From assembly GCF_003112695.1 (NCBI RefSeq), contig NZ_BFBP01000013.1:172180-236179 (forward strand): a stretch of 64,000 bases of DNA, in the 5' to 3' direction. Within the stretch, counting starts at the first letter, position 1. Every line of letters starts with the position of its first letter. The translations under genes were made by a program, and so were the position numbers. Below the pieces are notes generated by a model, which worked only from the letters and a program-made list of their open reading frames with translations, searched no databases and had not been told where the DNA came from. Below, one piece after another: positions 63,643 through 64,000 of this stretch. Source of the DNA: Azospira sp. I13. Lineage in GTDB: Bacteria > Pseudomonadota > Gammaproteobacteria > Burkholderiales > Rhodocyclaceae.

Positions 63643-64000
63643 TCAGCCCTGCTGCCGGCCTTCACAGAAGGCGCCGAAACGGCGGTCGGCGGCCTGGATG
63701 TGGTTGATCAGCCAATTGGCGAGGAAGCGGGAGAGATCCAGGCTGGCCGAAGGCTCGCCCACCTCGACGCGGATTTCCATGTCGCTGACCTGATGCAGCA
63801 GTTCCTGGTGCAGATCCTGGTGGGTCGCCAGTTCCGGGTAGCCGGCGGCGGCCATGAGAGATTCCTCGCTGGCGAAATGGGTACGGGTGTATTCCAGTAG
63901 CTCGCTCACTGCCCGCCGTGCTTCTGCCTGGGCATCGTCGCCACCCTGCTCCAGGGAATGCTGGATGCGGCCGACGATATCGAAAAGTTGCTGGTGTTCC
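63643..64000 (-). CDS. Bacteriohemerythrin (5' partial)
   Basis: The visible 118 residues run from EHQQLFDIVGRI to the C-terminus. The di-iron ligand pattern is clear: EHQQL, HFASEESLM (H-x3-E), HQDLHQELL (H-x3-H) and NHIQAADRRFG (H-x4-D). The family binds O2 between two irons and serves oxygen sensing or supply in microaerophilic bacteria. The gene starts beyond the window; an internal GTG at 63909 is not the start because homology continues upstream of it. Placed beside a chemoreceptor, which could fit aerotaxis. Confidence 0.88.
   Translation of the reverse strand, partial: EHQQLFDIVGRIQHSLEQGGDDAQAEARRAVSELLEYTRTHFASEESLMAAAGYPELATHQDLHQELLHQVSDMEIRVEVGEPSASLDLSRFLANWLINHIQAADRRFGAFCEGRQQG

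Overview
The window is a gene-dense, GC-rich stretch of chromosome from a betaproteobacterium, most likely order Rhodocyclales (Azospira/Dechlorosoma-like). I infer this from gene order (pilT/pilU beside yggS-proC-yggT-yggU; lolB-ispE-tRNA-Gln-prs-rplY-pth), from protein flavour, and from a CowN/RcoM pair that implies a nitrogen fixer meeting carbon monoxide. No prophage, transposon or CRISPR array is visible. No gene-free stretch exceeds 300 bases.

Layout. 0-7.5 kb: end of a secreted Lys/Ala/Glu-rich protein, an EAL-HDOD protein with a plant-type ferredoxin reductase, an epimerase-like protein, HemJ-like membrane protein, an rRNA methyltransferase, then the twitching motility ATPases pilU and pilT. 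7.6-10.1 kb: yggS-proC-yggT-yggU operon. 10.1-11.3 kb: a PAS-LytTR regulator that looks like the heme CO sensor RcoM, divergent from cowN, with three 20-bp-phased direct repeats between them. 11.3-15.1 kb: reverse-strand operon yqgE-ruvX-pyrR-pyrB-pyrC', where the dihydroorotase-like protein has lost its metal-binding HxH. 15.1-18.4 kb: a FapA/DUF342 protein and a DNA photolyase.

18.4-25.5 kb is a zinc-starvation island: a Zur-type Fur repressor with a palindrome-rich promoter, two CobW-family GTPases, a small Cys/His membrane protein, an outer-membrane porin-like barrel and a complete metal ABC transporter. 25.6-36.7 kb is housekeeping: STAS protein, hslVU, an AEC carrier, ftsYEX, an active/inactive M16 peptidase pair, rsmD-coaD and a ferredoxin. 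36.7-45.6 kb: a bacterial dynamin-like GTPase, mutM, a TPR protein, lolB, ispE, tRNA-Gln, prs, rplY and pth.

45.7-61.7 kb is acyl-CoA and transport metabolism: an Ala-rich unknown, an AraC regulator divergent from the fused isobutyryl-CoA mutase icmF, a nitroreductase, a Crp/Fnr regulator, and a probable operon of acyl-CoA ligase, branched-chain-type ABC transporter (livG-H-M, binding protein, livF) and a PaaK-like ligase. The end holds a chemoreceptor and the C-terminal part of a bacteriohemerythrin.

The most interesting items are the RcoM-CowN module with its operator array; a pair of about 105-bp structured intergenic repeats (23008-23111 and 60307-60411) that share a core, show compensatory base changes and each start at a TAG stop codon; and the zinc island with its candidate operator. 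Starts were chosen by family alignment, Shine-Dalgarno position and operon overlap.
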